30,162 nucleotides of DNA, from positions 1 through 30,162 of the forward strand of contig JAZUPA010000139.1 of the NCBI GenBank assembly GCA_045604945.1, read 5' to 3'. This DNA comes from JAISGQ01 sp045604945. GTDB taxonomy: Bacteria > Bacillota > Clostridia > Oscillospirales > Acutalibacteraceae. The notes below the pieces were generated by a model that was not told the origin of the DNA, did not search any database, and was given only the letters and a program-made list of their open reading frames with translations. Of this stretch, positions 6,625 to 14,076 are shown piece after piece. Every line of letters begins with the position of its first letter. The first letter of the stretch is position 1. A program made the translations under genes and the position numbers.

Positions 6625-7845
6625 TTATGCAATCTGGAAAATATAGAACTTGAGGTAGTCGGTTTCGGGTACATTCCACATTATGGGATGGTCAGGTGCC
6701 TGCTGGGATGCTTTGAGCTGTCTGAGGCTTACTCCTGCATCCGCCGCGGCACTGTGAAGCATCTCCCTGAAATGCTCATCGGTCATAAAGTGCGAGCAGG
6801 AGCAGGTGGCAAGTATACCGCCTTTTGGGAGCAGCTTCATTGCGCGCAGATTTATTTCCTTGTAGCCCTTTATGGCGTTATTGAGAGTAGCACGGGACTT
6901 TGTAAATGCAGGAGGGTCAAGGATTATAAAGTCATATTCGCCGTTTGGCTTCATGTTGCTCAGAAGGTCGAATACATTCTCACAGACAAAGCTCATGTTA
7001 TCCTGCAGTCCGTTGAGCTCTGCGTTTCTCTTTGCCTGCTGCACTGCTTCCTCTGAAATATCCACCGCAGTCACCGACAGCGCTCCGCCCTTTGCGGCAT
7101 TGAGTGCAAAGGAGCCGGTATGAGTAAAGCAGTCAAGGACCTTTTTGCCCTTTGCAAAGGCGCCGACATCGGCACGGTTGAGCTTCTGGTCAAGGAAATA
7201 GCCTGTTTTCTGTCCGTTTTCGATATCCACATAGTAGCGGATGCCGTTTTCGGTGATTATAACCTCGGTGCTGTCACCCGCTTCTATGCCGTTTTCGGTG
7301 TACCAGCCCTTATACTGCTCCATTCCTTCAAGCTCGCGGATTTTTACATCGTTGCGTTCATAAATTGCTGTCACATTTTCGCCCATTTCCGAAAGTGCAT
7401 CCAGCAACGCCGAGAAAATCACCGATTTGACCCTCTCCGTACCAAGGGAAAGAGTCTGTGCCACCAGCACATTTTCAAATCGGTCAACGGTGAGACCGGG
7501 GAAATAATCAGCCTCTCCAAAGATAAGACGGCAGGCTGAAAACTGCTCACCCATCACGGTTTTACGCAACTCAAGAGAATGGCGCACTCTTCTCTGCCAG
7601 AAAAGCTCGTCGGGGTTTTCGTTTGCATTTCTGCAGAAAATTCGCAGGCGGATTTTTGAGTTGCGGTTTATAAATGCAGTGCCGAGATACTTGCCCTTGG
7701 CATTTACCACATTGACAATATCGCCATCCTCATAACCTCTGTCCTCTGCGACGATTTCAGTGTCATAAACCCACGGATGACCCTTCAAAAGGGAGTTTTC
7801 CGCCTTCCTGGTTACTGTTACTATCGGGTAGCCTCTATCCTTCAT
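6625..7845 (-). CDS. rlmI: Class I SAM-dependent rRNA methyltransferase, RlmI-like (23S rRNA cytosine-C5)
   Basis: The 406-residue protein has the COG1092/RlmI layout. Residues 1-75 are a PUA-like RNA-binding domain (KGHPWVYDTEI, DIVNVVNAKGKYLGTAFIN). A central domain contains FGEADYFPGLTVDRF. The C-terminal Rossmann methyltransferase has SAM motif I VLDCFTHTGSFALNA (236-250), the acidic loop VDISEEAV, DPPAF (310-314) and CSCSH (348-352), which holds the likely catalytic cysteine. RlmI methylates one cytosine in 23S rRNA; target identity here is inferred from family. The ATG follows the previous gene's stop by 2 nt, so the two are translationally coupled at the end of the copper operon. The link with copper genes is unexplained and may be only co-transcription. 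Confidence 0.88.
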   Translation of the reverse strand: MKDRGYPIVTVTRKAENSLLKGHPWVYDTEIVAEDRGYEDGDIVNVVNAKGKYLGTAFINRNSKIRLRIFCRNANENPDELFWQRRVRHSLELRKTVMGEQFSACRLIFGEADYFPGLTVDRFENVLVAQTLSLGTERVKSVIFSALLDALSEMGENVTAIYERNDVKIRELEGMEQYKGWYTENGIEAGDSTEVIITENGIRYYVDIENGQKTGYFLDQKLNRADVGAFAKGKKVLDCFTHTGSFALNAAKGGALSVTAVDISEEAVQQAKRNAELNGLQDNMSFVCENVFDLLSNMKPNGEYDFIILDPPAFTKSRATLNNAIKGYKEINLRAMKLLPKGGILATCSCSHFMTDEHFREMLHSAAADAGVSLRQLKASQQAPDHPIMWNVPETDYLKFYIFQIA

Positions 7846-7847
7846 AC

Positions 7848-8465
7848 CTATGCCCTTCTTACTGCTTTGTGAATTTTAATCTTTGATTTTGTGCCTGTTT
7901 TTGATTCGTACAGTGCGGAAATTCTCTCCGACCGCTCTTCTCCTGCCGAGAATACAGCCCGTCCGCCCAGTATTCCTGCAAAGCTCTTTCCTGCTCTGTC
8001 ATTTGCCGTTTCGATAAAGGACAGGAATTTTCTCGAAATATCTCTAATCTTCCAGTTTTCATCGCTGCCCTTTGCAAGGGATGAAAAATCCCCGCATATA
8101 AGCAAGCCCTCAAAGCCTGAAAGGGATATTTTCAGAGCCTTTTCAATTGCGTCAGGCTCTCCGTCCAGCTCCTTTATTCTGTAGGCAACGCTGCAGCCCG
8201 TCTGCTCTGCAGCGGATTTTGCCGCAGCTTCAAGCTTCCATCCGTCTGAAATGCTGATTATTGCATGAGAGCCGAACACCGAAGTTTCTCCCAGCGACTG
8301 TGCGACAGTTACGCTTCGGGAATCTGCACAGGGGAAAAGTATCTCATCCCACATCAGACCGCAGTCCTTTACCAGAATCTCAAACAGCTTTCTCTGGAAA
8401 ATCGCACAGGAGCGAAGCTCCTCTTCATTTTTCGGTTTCTGATATATTAGCTTTGCATCGGTCAT
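7848..8465 (-). CDS. Protein of unknown function in the copper operon (205 aa)
   Basis: I do not recognise the family. The start is set at the ATG at 8463-8465, one base after the copA stop codon, with GGAAGG about 10 nt upstream inside copA. An upstream in-frame start would add 19 residues lying inside copA and is less likely. The protein has no signal peptide or membrane segment and looks soluble, with mixed alpha/beta character: LRSCAIFQRKLFEILVKDCG, then FPCADSRSVTVAQSLG, a central GFEGLLICGDFSSLAKG and a basic C-terminus (KSKIKIHKAVRRA). Cysteines are scattered and form no clear metal motif. The gene lies in tight array with copA upstream and the rlmI-like gene 2 nt downstream, so it is co-expressed with copper export. 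That is suggestive only. Confidence 0.75.
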   Translation of the reverse strand: MTDAKLIYQKPKNEEELRSCAIFQRKLFEILVKDCGLMWDEILFPCADSRSVTVAQSLGETSVFGSHAIISISDGWKLEAAAKSAAEQTGCSVAYRIKELDGEPDAIEKALKISLSGFEGLLICGDFSSLAKGSDENWKIRDISRKFLSFIETANDRAGKSFAGILGGRAVFSAGEERSERISALYESKTGTKSKIKIHKAVRRA

Positions 8466-8466
8466 A

Positions 8467-10626
8467 CTATCTGTTCCTTCCGGGATTGTATCTGCGAAGA
8501 GAAAGGGAGTTTGTGACAACACACACCGAGCTCATTGCCATGGCTGCACCTGCAATTACAGGGCTGAAAACGCCGAATGCTGCAAGGGGGATTCCGATGA
8601 TGTTGTAGATAAACGCCCAGAAAAGATTCTGCCTGATTTTTCTCATGGTATGTCTTGCGATCAGCAGTGCATCAGGCACAGCTGTCAGCTCGCGGCGGAT
8701 AACGGTGACATCCGCAGTTTCAACTGCAATGTCGCTGCCCCCTGCCATTCCGAATCCAACATCCGCTTCAGAGAGCGCAGGTGCATCGTTTATGCCGTCT
8801 CCGATCATGGCAACCACCATGCCGCTGCCCTTTATTTCCCTGACGGTTTCAGGCTTCTCTTCTGCCGTTACTCTGCTGCGCACTTCGTTGATTCCGAGAT
8901 TGCCCGCCACGAATTTTGCCGCACGCTCGTTGTCGCCTGTGAGCATAACGGTCTTTATTCCGTGCTTTTCAAGGGACTCTATTGCCTGGAAAGCACCGTC
9001 GCGGACTGTATCGGCAATGGCGATTATTCCCATAGCCTTGCCGTTTTCAGCGTATACAACAACGGTTTTTCCCTGAGCTTCAAGTTCTGCGACCTTTTCG
9101 CTGTAGCTTTCAGCAGAAATGATTTCAGGTGAGCCTATTTCTATCTTTCTGCCTTCACATTCAGCAGAGACGCGGCTGCCGGCAGAGGTGAAATCTGAAT
9201 ATTCGGAAAGAGAAATCCCCTTTTCCTGTGCGTATTCGCAAACCGCTTTTGCCAAAGGATGTGCGCTTGCGCTTTCAACGCTTGCAGCAAGGCGGACCAG
9301 CTCATTTTCATCCATCTCTGTCACTATCTCGGTGACCTCAGGCTTGCCCATTGTAAGGGTGCCTGTCTTATCGAAAACCACAGCATTGACAGCGGCTGCG
9401 CGCTCTATATATTCTCCGCCCTTGAACAGCACTCCGTGCTTTGCCGCAAGGCCTGTACCCACCATTACCGCTGTGGGTGTTGCAAGTCCAAGGGAGCAGG
9501 GGCAGGCAACGACCAGCACCGCTACGGCTTTAATTATGGCGTCCTCTGTTCCTGCGCTGCCGAAAATTAGCCAGCCTGCCAGGGTCAGCAGTGCCACGCC
9601 CACAACACAGGGTACAAATATTCCTGCAATCTTATCTGCAAGGCGCTGTACGGGGGCTTTTGAGGTCTGCGCCTTTTCTACTATATCAATGATTCTTGCA
9701 AGGACTGTCTCGGAGCCGATTTTTTCTATGCGAACCTTTATAACTCCGCAGGTGCATATTGTTGCACCTGTGACGCTGTCGCCCACTGTCCGTGAGACAG
9801 GCATGTTTTCTCCTGTAAGCATGGATTCGTCAATATCTGCGCTGCCTTCGATAACAACTCCGTCAGAGGGAATCTTTTCTCCGTCTCTGACCAGCGCAAT
9901 ATCGCCCTTTGCAAGGTCGTTTATATCGATTTCGACGTTTTCGCCGTCCCTGATAACCGTTACTCTGTCAGCCTTCAGCGCAAGCAGCGAGGAAACCGCC
10001 TCGTTTGTCTTTCTCTTTGCGCTTGTTTCAAAATATTTGCCCAGCAGCACAAGGGTTATTACCATTCCCGAGGATTCAAAATACATCCCCTCCATGCCGT
10101 GAATGTTGCCCTCTATCAGGTTGTACACGCTGAGAGCATAGGCTGCGGTGGTGCCGAGTGCCACCAGCACATCCATATTTGCGTATCCGTGGCTCAGCGC
10201 CTTGCAGGCACCGATATAGAATCTTCTGCCGATAACAAACTGCACAGGGGTCACCAGCAGAAGCTGAAAACACGGGTTGTGCAGGAAGGTTACCACGGGG
10301 TTATCCATTCCAAGGATGAAATGCAGTATCATTCCGACCATCAGCGGCAGCGACAGCAGTATTGATATTATAAGCTCCGTAAGGGCGAGTTTCTGCTTTT
10401 TTTCGTCATTGCTTTTCTCTGTTTCATCGACCACTGTAAAGCCTGCGTTTTCTATTGCGCCTGTAAGCTTTTCTATCTCACCATCGTAGCCGGAAATAAT
10501 CGTTACTCCGGACGCAAGATTTACGCTGACCGACTGACAGCCCTGCTTTTTAAGCACACGCTCCACTCGTGCAGAGCATGCAGCACAGCTCATTCCACCA
10601 ACCTTAAGTCTTATCTGTTTTGCCAT
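8467..10626 (-). CDS. copA: Cu(I)-exporting P1B-type ATPase
   Basis: It pumps Cu(I) out of the cytoplasm using ATP. The 719-residue protein has one N-terminal heavy-metal-associated domain with GMSCAAC (11-17). Eight membrane segments are expected. The actuator loop carries TGEN (271-274), where TGES is more common. The ion-site motif is CPC (375-377), phosphorylation is at D419 in DKTGT, the SAHPL motif is near 454-458, TGDN is the hinge, and MIGDGINDAPAL follows. GMxCxxC together with CPC points to Cu(I) rather than Zn or Cd. GAAAGGA precedes the ATG. The copper chaperone gene lies 64 bp upstream, separated by a palindromic repeat, and an unknown gene is coupled downstream. I see no CsoR or CopY gene in the window. 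Confidence 0.95.
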   Translation of the reverse strand: MAKQIRLKVGGMSCAACSARVERVLKKQGCQSVSVNLASGVTIISGYDGEIEKLTGAIENAGFTVVDETEKSNDEKKQKLALTELIISILLSLPLMVGMILHFILGMDNPVVTFLHNPCFQLLLVTPVQFVIGRRFYIGACKALSHGYANMDVLVALGTTAAYALSVYNLIEGNIHGMEGMYFESSGMVITLVLLGKYFETSAKRKTNEAVSSLLALKADRVTVIRDGENVEIDINDLAKGDIALVRDGEKIPSDGVVIEGSADIDESMLTGENMPVSRTVGDSVTGATICTCGVIKVRIEKIGSETVLARIIDIVEKAQTSKAPVQRLADKIAGIFVPCVVGVALLTLAGWLIFGSAGTEDAIIKAVAVLVVACPCSLGLATPTAVMVGTGLAAKHGVLFKGGEYIERAAAVNAVVFDKTGTLTMGKPEVTEIVTEMDENELVRLAASVESASAHPLAKAVCEYAQEKGISLSEYSDFTSAGSRVSAECEGRKIEIGSPEIISAESYSEKVAELEAQGKTVVVYAENGKAMGIIAIADTVRDGAFQAIESLEKHGIKTVMLTGDNERAAKFVAGNLGINEVRSRVTAEEKPETVREIKGSGMVVAMIGDGINDAPALSEADVGFGMAGGSDIAVETADVTVIRRELTAVPDALLIARHTMRKIRQNLFWAFIYNIIGIPLAAFGVFSPVIAGAAMAMSSVCVVTNSLSLRRYNPGRNR

Positions 10627-10657
10627 TTCAGTTTTCCTTTCTTAAATCTAAGATTAC

Positions 10658-10676
10658 GGGCGAGCAATGCTCGCCC
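10658..10676. repeat. Palindrome between copZ and copA
   Basis: GGGCGAGCAATGCTCGCCC is a 19-bp near-perfect palindrome (9-bp arms, one central base). It resembles short GC-rich hairpin repeats dispersed in Clostridia genomes. In mRNA it would form a stable hairpin between the chaperone and ATPase cistrons. Confidence 0.6.
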
Positions 10677-10690
10677 CTACAACTTCTTAA

Positions 10691-10900
10691 TTATGCTTCG
10701 GATGCATCAAAGCCCAGTGCTTCGATCTTTTCTATTATCTCAGCTGCATTGACGCTCTCATCAAACATTGCTTCTGCAGTCTTGTTTTCAAGAGATGCCT
10801 TTGCTCCCTCTCCCCCTGCTGCGGTAAGGGTCTTTTCAACATTTGCGGTGCAATGTCCGCATGCCATGCCTTCAACATGTAATCTTATAAGCTTTTTCAT
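10691..10900 (-). CDS. copZ: Copper chaperone (heavy-metal-associated domain protein)
   Basis: The 69-residue protein is a single HMA fold: MKKLIRLHVEGMACGHCTAN, continuing to IEKIEALGFDASEA. The Cu(I)-binding motif is GMACGHC (11-17). Such Atx1/CopZ proteins carry cytoplasmic copper to the CopA ATPase encoded directly downstream. The start is set at this ATG because AAGGAGA lies about 9 nt upstream; a longer open frame adds 36 N-terminal residues with no homology pattern. It is the first gene of the copper unit, behind a probable promoter at 10961-10991. Confidence 0.92.
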   Translation of the reverse strand: MKKLIRLHVEGMACGHCTANVEKTLTAAGGEGAKASLENKTAEAMFDESVNAAEIIEKIEALGFDASEA

Positions 10901-10960
10901 TGATTTTTGTCTCCTTTTCACATCTCGGCACCCTTTTGAATATTGTATAACAGGGCGCTG

Positions 10961-10991
10961 ATTATATACATATACTAACACATTCTTCCAA
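10961..10991 (-). promoter_or_regulatory. Probable promoter of the copZ-copA operon
   Basis: On the minus strand, TTGGAA (10986-10991) is followed after 17 bp by TATATA (10963-10968), overlapping TATAAT (10961-10966, 19-bp spacing). I could not recognise a CsoR or CopY operator in 10901-11045. Confidence 0.5.
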
Positions 10992-11045
10992 AATAGTAAA
11001 TAGAACACTATATTTTGTACAGATTGTTAATATTTCAAAAAACGA

Positions 11046-11074
11046 ATGACAAGATGTTTTAGTTATGATATAAT
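11046..11074 (+). promoter_or_regulatory. Promoter of glmS
   Basis: ATGACA (11046-11051) and TATAAT (11069-11074) are spaced by 17 bp. Transcription should begin near 11081, giving a leader of about 295 nt that contains the ribozyme. Confidence 0.75.
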
Positions 11075-11111
11075 CCTTGCATACAGTCGGGCATTGTGTT
11101 CCGAACAACGT

Positions 11112-11120
11112 AAAGGAGGT
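11112..11120 (+). promoter_or_regulatory. Shine-Dalgarno-like element in the glmS leader without a start codon
   Basis: AAAGGAGGT is fully complementary to the 16S rRNA 3' end. No ATG, GTG or TTG occurs between it and the ribozyme cleavage site at 11147/11148. It may be an mRNA-stabilising SD of the STAB-SD kind, or a chance or remnant site. Confidence 0.4.
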
Positions 11121-11142
11121 AATAATCTTTCAAAATTTCTGT

Positions 11143-11291
11143 TATAAGCGCCTGGACCGTATGTGTTCCTGCTGCGGTTGACGAGGAAGAGGGTTATCGA
11201 ATTTTCGGCGGATGCCCTCCGGCGCCCTCCGGCATAGTGCCGCAAGTACGCATTTAAAGACACAGAGAAATCTGCCAACAAAGGTGCGTAC
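11143..11291 (+). ncRNA. glmS ribozyme
   Basis: The leader contains the family's conserved blocks in order: ATAAGCGCC at the cleavage site, GGTTGACGAGG, a GGGTTATCGAATTTTCGGCGG block (11182-11202) and GATGCCCTCC, then AAAGACACAGAG and CTGCCAACAAAGG. The outer 3' stem GTACGCA (11246-11252) pairs with TGCGTAC (11285-11291). By homology, self-cleavage falls between A11147 and G11148. The known ribozyme uses glucosamine-6-phosphate as coenzyme and lowers glmS mRNA by exposing a 5'-OH end. The segment 11292-11360 holds no further gene. Confidence 0.95.
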
Positions 11292-11375
11292 ATTGCCGGG
11301 TATTTTTTGATTGCAGAACAACCCCTTCCCCTTGAAGAGGCTTTGTTTTGCTGAATTTTTGGAGGTTTTTATTTA

Positions 11376-13190
11376 ATGTGTGGAATTGTTGGATACATCG
11401 GCAAGAACAACTCTGCCGATATCCTTGTTGAAGGCTTGAAAAAGCTCGAGTACCGCGGATATGATTCTGCCGGTATCTCCGTTTTTGAGGACGGCAAGAT
11501 TATTACCGTCAAATCCAAGGGTCGCATGGCGGACCTTGAAAACAAGATGAAGGAAACTCATTCTCCCGTCGGCAATCTCGGAATCGGTCACACCCGTTGG
11601 GCTACCCACGGTGAGCCCTCTGACATCAACAGCCATCCCCATGCCTGCGGCAGAGTTACCCTCGTCCACAACGGCATTATCGAAAACTACGCTCACCTCA
11701 AGGCTCAGCTTATTGAGGAAGGTCATGTTTTTGTTTCTGCAACCGATACTGAGGTTGCAGCTCACCTTATCGACAAGTATTACAACGGCGACCCTATCGA
11801 GGCTATCTTCAAGGCAGTTGCTGAGATTCGCGGCTCCTATGCACTGGGAATCCTTTTTACTGACATTCCCGATACCCTCTACGCTATCCGCAAGGACAGT
11901 CCCCTTATCGTAGGTCTCGGTGAAGGCGAAAACTTCATTGCTTCCGATATCCCCGCTATCCTCAGTCATACCAACAAGTATTATCTGCTGGATACAAATG
12001 AGCTTGCAATCATCACCGGCGACGGCGTTGAGCTTCTCGATTCTGAGCGTCAGCCCATTGAAAAAGAGATTTTCACCGCTACATGGGACGTTTCCGCTGC
12101 TGAAAAGGGCGGTCATCCTCACTTTATGATCAAGGAAATTCACGAGCAGCCCAAGGCTCTTACGGATACTATCGTTCCCCGTATGGCAAACGGCATTGCA
12201 GGTATTTTTGAGAAGGAAATGCCCGACCTTTCAGAGATCGATCACCTTTACATAGTTGCCTGCGGCAGTGCAATGCACGCAGGTATGGCAGGCAAGCATC
12301 TCATCGAAGAGCTCGCCCGTATTCCCGTTCAGGTTGAGATCGCTTCTGAATTCAGATACGAAAATCTCGTTTTCCGCAAGGGCGATGCTGTTGTGCTTAT
12401 CTCCCAGAGCGGCGAGACTGCCGATACTCTGGCAGCTCTCAGAATCGCAAAGGAAAACAATATTCCCACCATTGCCATTGTCAATGTTGTAGGTTCTTCC
12501 ATTGCCCGTGAGGCGGACATCGTTCTCTACACCTGGGCAGGTCCCGAAATCGCTGTTGCAACCACCAAGGCTTACACCTGTCAGGTTGCGGTACTGCTTA
12601 TGATGGCTCTGCGACTTGCTTCTGACAGAAAGAGCTGCGATGCTGCAAAGCTTCAGAGATGTGCAGATGCCCTTCTCTCCCTCCCCGAGGATATCAAGTC
12701 AATTCTTGACCGCGAGGAAGAATTCAAGAAGCTTGCTTACGATTACAAGGACAATGAGAATCTGTTCTTTATCGGCAGAGGTGTTGACTGCGCTCTCTGC
12801 TGGGAGGCTTCTATCAAGCTCAAGGAGATTTCCTATATCCACTCCGAGGCTTATGCTGCAGGCGAACTGAAGCACGGCACCATATCCCTCATCGAGCCCG
12901 GCAGACCTGTCATTGCAATCGCTTCCAGCGACGAGCTTTTCGAAAAGACCGTCAGCAACGCAAAGGAAGTAAAGGCAAGAGGTGCTAATGTCATTCTGCT
13001 GACAAGAGAAGGTCAGGAAGTCGACAAGACTGTTTATGACAATCTTATTGAAATTCCCGCTCTCGATTCATTTGTGCGCGCTATCGGCGCTATCATCCCC
13101 CTGCAGATTTTTGCTTATCATGTATCCGTTGCAAGAGGTCTGGACGTTGATAAGCCCAGAAATCTCGCAAAGTCTGTTACTGTTGAGTAA
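11376..13190 (+). CDS. glmS: Glutamine--fructose-6-phosphate aminotransferase (isomerizing)
   Basis: GlmS makes glucosamine-6-phosphate from fructose-6-phosphate and glutamine, the first step to UDP-GlcNAc for peptidoglycan. The 604-residue protein starts MCGIVGYIGK; C2 becomes the N-terminal nucleophile of the class II glutaminase domain (2 to about 215, with TRWATHG and GSYALGI). Two SIS sugar-isomerase domains follow (about 285-415 and 450-590), with SQSGETADT near 345. The typical C-terminus DKPRNLAKSVTVE is intact. GGAGG (11361-11365) is 10 nt before the ATG. It is regulated by the upstream ribozyme, is followed by an intrinsic terminator, and is monocistronic. Confidence 0.97.
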   Translation: MCGIVGYIGKNNSADILVEGLKKLEYRGYDSAGISVFEDGKIITVKSKGRMADLENKMKETHSPVGNLGIGHTRWATHGEPSDINSHPHACGRVTLVHNGIIENYAHLKAQLIEEGHVFVSATDTEVAAHLIDKYYNGDPIEAIFKAVAEIRGSYALGILFTDIPDTLYAIRKDSPLIVGLGEGENFIASDIPAILSHTNKYYLLDTNELAIITGDGVELLDSERQPIEKEIFTATWDVSAAEKGGHPHFMIKEIHEQPKALTDTIVPRMANGIAGIFEKEMPDLSEIDHLYIVACGSAMHAGMAGKHLIEELARIPVQVEIASEFRYENLVFRKGDAVVLISQSGETADTLAALRIAKENNIPTIAIVNVVGSSIAREADIVLYTWAGPEIAVATTKAYTCQVAVLLMMALRLASDRKSCDAAKLQRCADALLSLPEDIKSILDREEEFKKLAYDYKDNENLFFIGRGVDCALCWEASIKLKEISYIHSEAYAAGELKHGTISLIEPGRPVIAIASSDELFEKTVSNAKEVKARGANVILLTREGQEVDKTVYDNLIEIPALDSFVRAIGAIIPLQIFAYHVSVARGLDVDKPRNLAKSVTVE

Positions 13191-13203
13191 ATCAGTAATT
13201 ATT

Positions 13204-13237
13204 AAAGCCTCGGGCAATGCCCGAGGCTTTGTTGTTT
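13204..13237 (+). terminator. Intrinsic terminator after glmS
   Basis: AAAGCCTCGGGC (13204-13215) pairs with GCCCGAGGCTTT (13219-13230) around a 3-nt loop, followed by GTTGTTT. Confidence 0.85.
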
Positions 13238-13283
13238 ATGAACAGTTGTGGACGCTGTCCTCAAACTCCTGCCAGAAGGTCAT

Positions 13284-13334
13284 GCAAATCTTCGATTTGC
13301 TGCCTTTGGAAACTGCAAGCCTTTGAAAAGGCTT
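13284..13334. repeat. Pair of small hairpins between glmS and rsmE
   Basis: GCAAATC-ttc-GATTTGC (13284-13300) and AAGCCTTT-ga-AAAGGCTT (13317-13334) lie close together in the convergent spacer. They look like part of a small dispersed repeat, and the second may help end the rsmE transcript. Neither has a U tract. Confidence 0.45.
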
Positions 13335-13344
13335 GACCTAAACT

Positions 13345-14076
13345 TTATTTGTCCATGTTGCCTGTCTCGTACATGACAGCAGTGATTGCTGCGATTGCGG
13401 CGGTCTCTGTACGCAGGATGCGCTTTCCGAGGGTTACGATTTTTGCCCCTGCTTCGGTAAGGGCTTCAATTTCCTTTTCAGAAATCCCGCCCTCAGGTCC
13501 GATTACTACAGCTATATCCTTTGCACCTCCCATGAAAGTACGCAGCGGTTCGCCCCCTGCCTCGTAGCAGGTGATGACAAGTTCATGGCCTGCTGCGCGC
13601 CTTAGCAGTTCATTGAAGCTTATCATATCGGAAACCTGAGGAATTATCCCTCTTCCGCTCTGCTTTGCCGCTTCAAGGGCATGACGCTGAAGTCTTGCGC
13701 TCTTTTTTGCCGCGCTCTTTTCGTCAGGGCGCGCAATGGAACGGGTCATAAGCACAGGCACTATTTCAGATACTCCCAGCTCGACTGCTTTTTCGGTAAC
13801 AAGCTCCAGCTTGTCCGCCTTCGGATACCCCTGATACAGTGTCACCCTGCAGTCAGGCTCGCTGACTGTGGGTATTTCATTTTCTATTTTAAGGGTCACG
13901 CTGCCATCGCAGAACCCTTCTATTGCACATTCGTAATCAGTTCCCTCGCAGTCGCAGAGTGTGAGCTTTTCTCCCACTCTCATGCGCAGGGATTTTGAAA
14001 TATGCGCGGCATCCTCGCCCTCGATCACCGCAAGCTTTCCGCTTACCGCAGACTTATCAATAAAGAATCTAGGCAC
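13345..14076 (-). CDS. rsmE: 16S rRNA (uracil(1498)-N(3))-methyltransferase
   Basis: RsmE methylates U1498 in 16S rRNA on the assembled 30S subunit with SAM. The 243-residue protein has an N-terminal PUA-like part (MPRFFIDKSAVSGKLAVIEG, then HISKSLRMRVGEKLTL) and a C-terminal SPOUT knot domain with VIGPEGGISEKEIE (191-204) and LGKRILRTETA (216-226). The start is a GTG at 14074-14076 preceded by AGGAGA about 7 nt upstream. It overlaps the end of lgt by 8 bp, so translation is coupled to lgt. It is the last gene of a three-gene unit. Confidence 0.95.
   Translation of the reverse strand: MPRFFIDKSAVSGKLAVIEGEDAAHISKSLRMRVGEKLTLCDCEGTDYECAIEGFCDGSVTLKIENEIPTVSEPDCRVTLYQGYPKADKLELVTEKAVELGVSEIVPVLMTRSIARPDEKSAAKKSARLQRHALEAAKQSGRGIIPQVSDMISFNELLRRAAGHELVITCYEAGGEPLRTFMGGAKDIAVVIGPEGGISEKEIEALTEAGAKIVTLGKRILRTETAAIAAITAVMYETGNMDK

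Noticed and set aside
10901..11045. CsoR or CopY operator upstream of copZ
   Set aside because: I found no TACAnnTGTA or GC-rich CsoR-type inverted repeat in the region.
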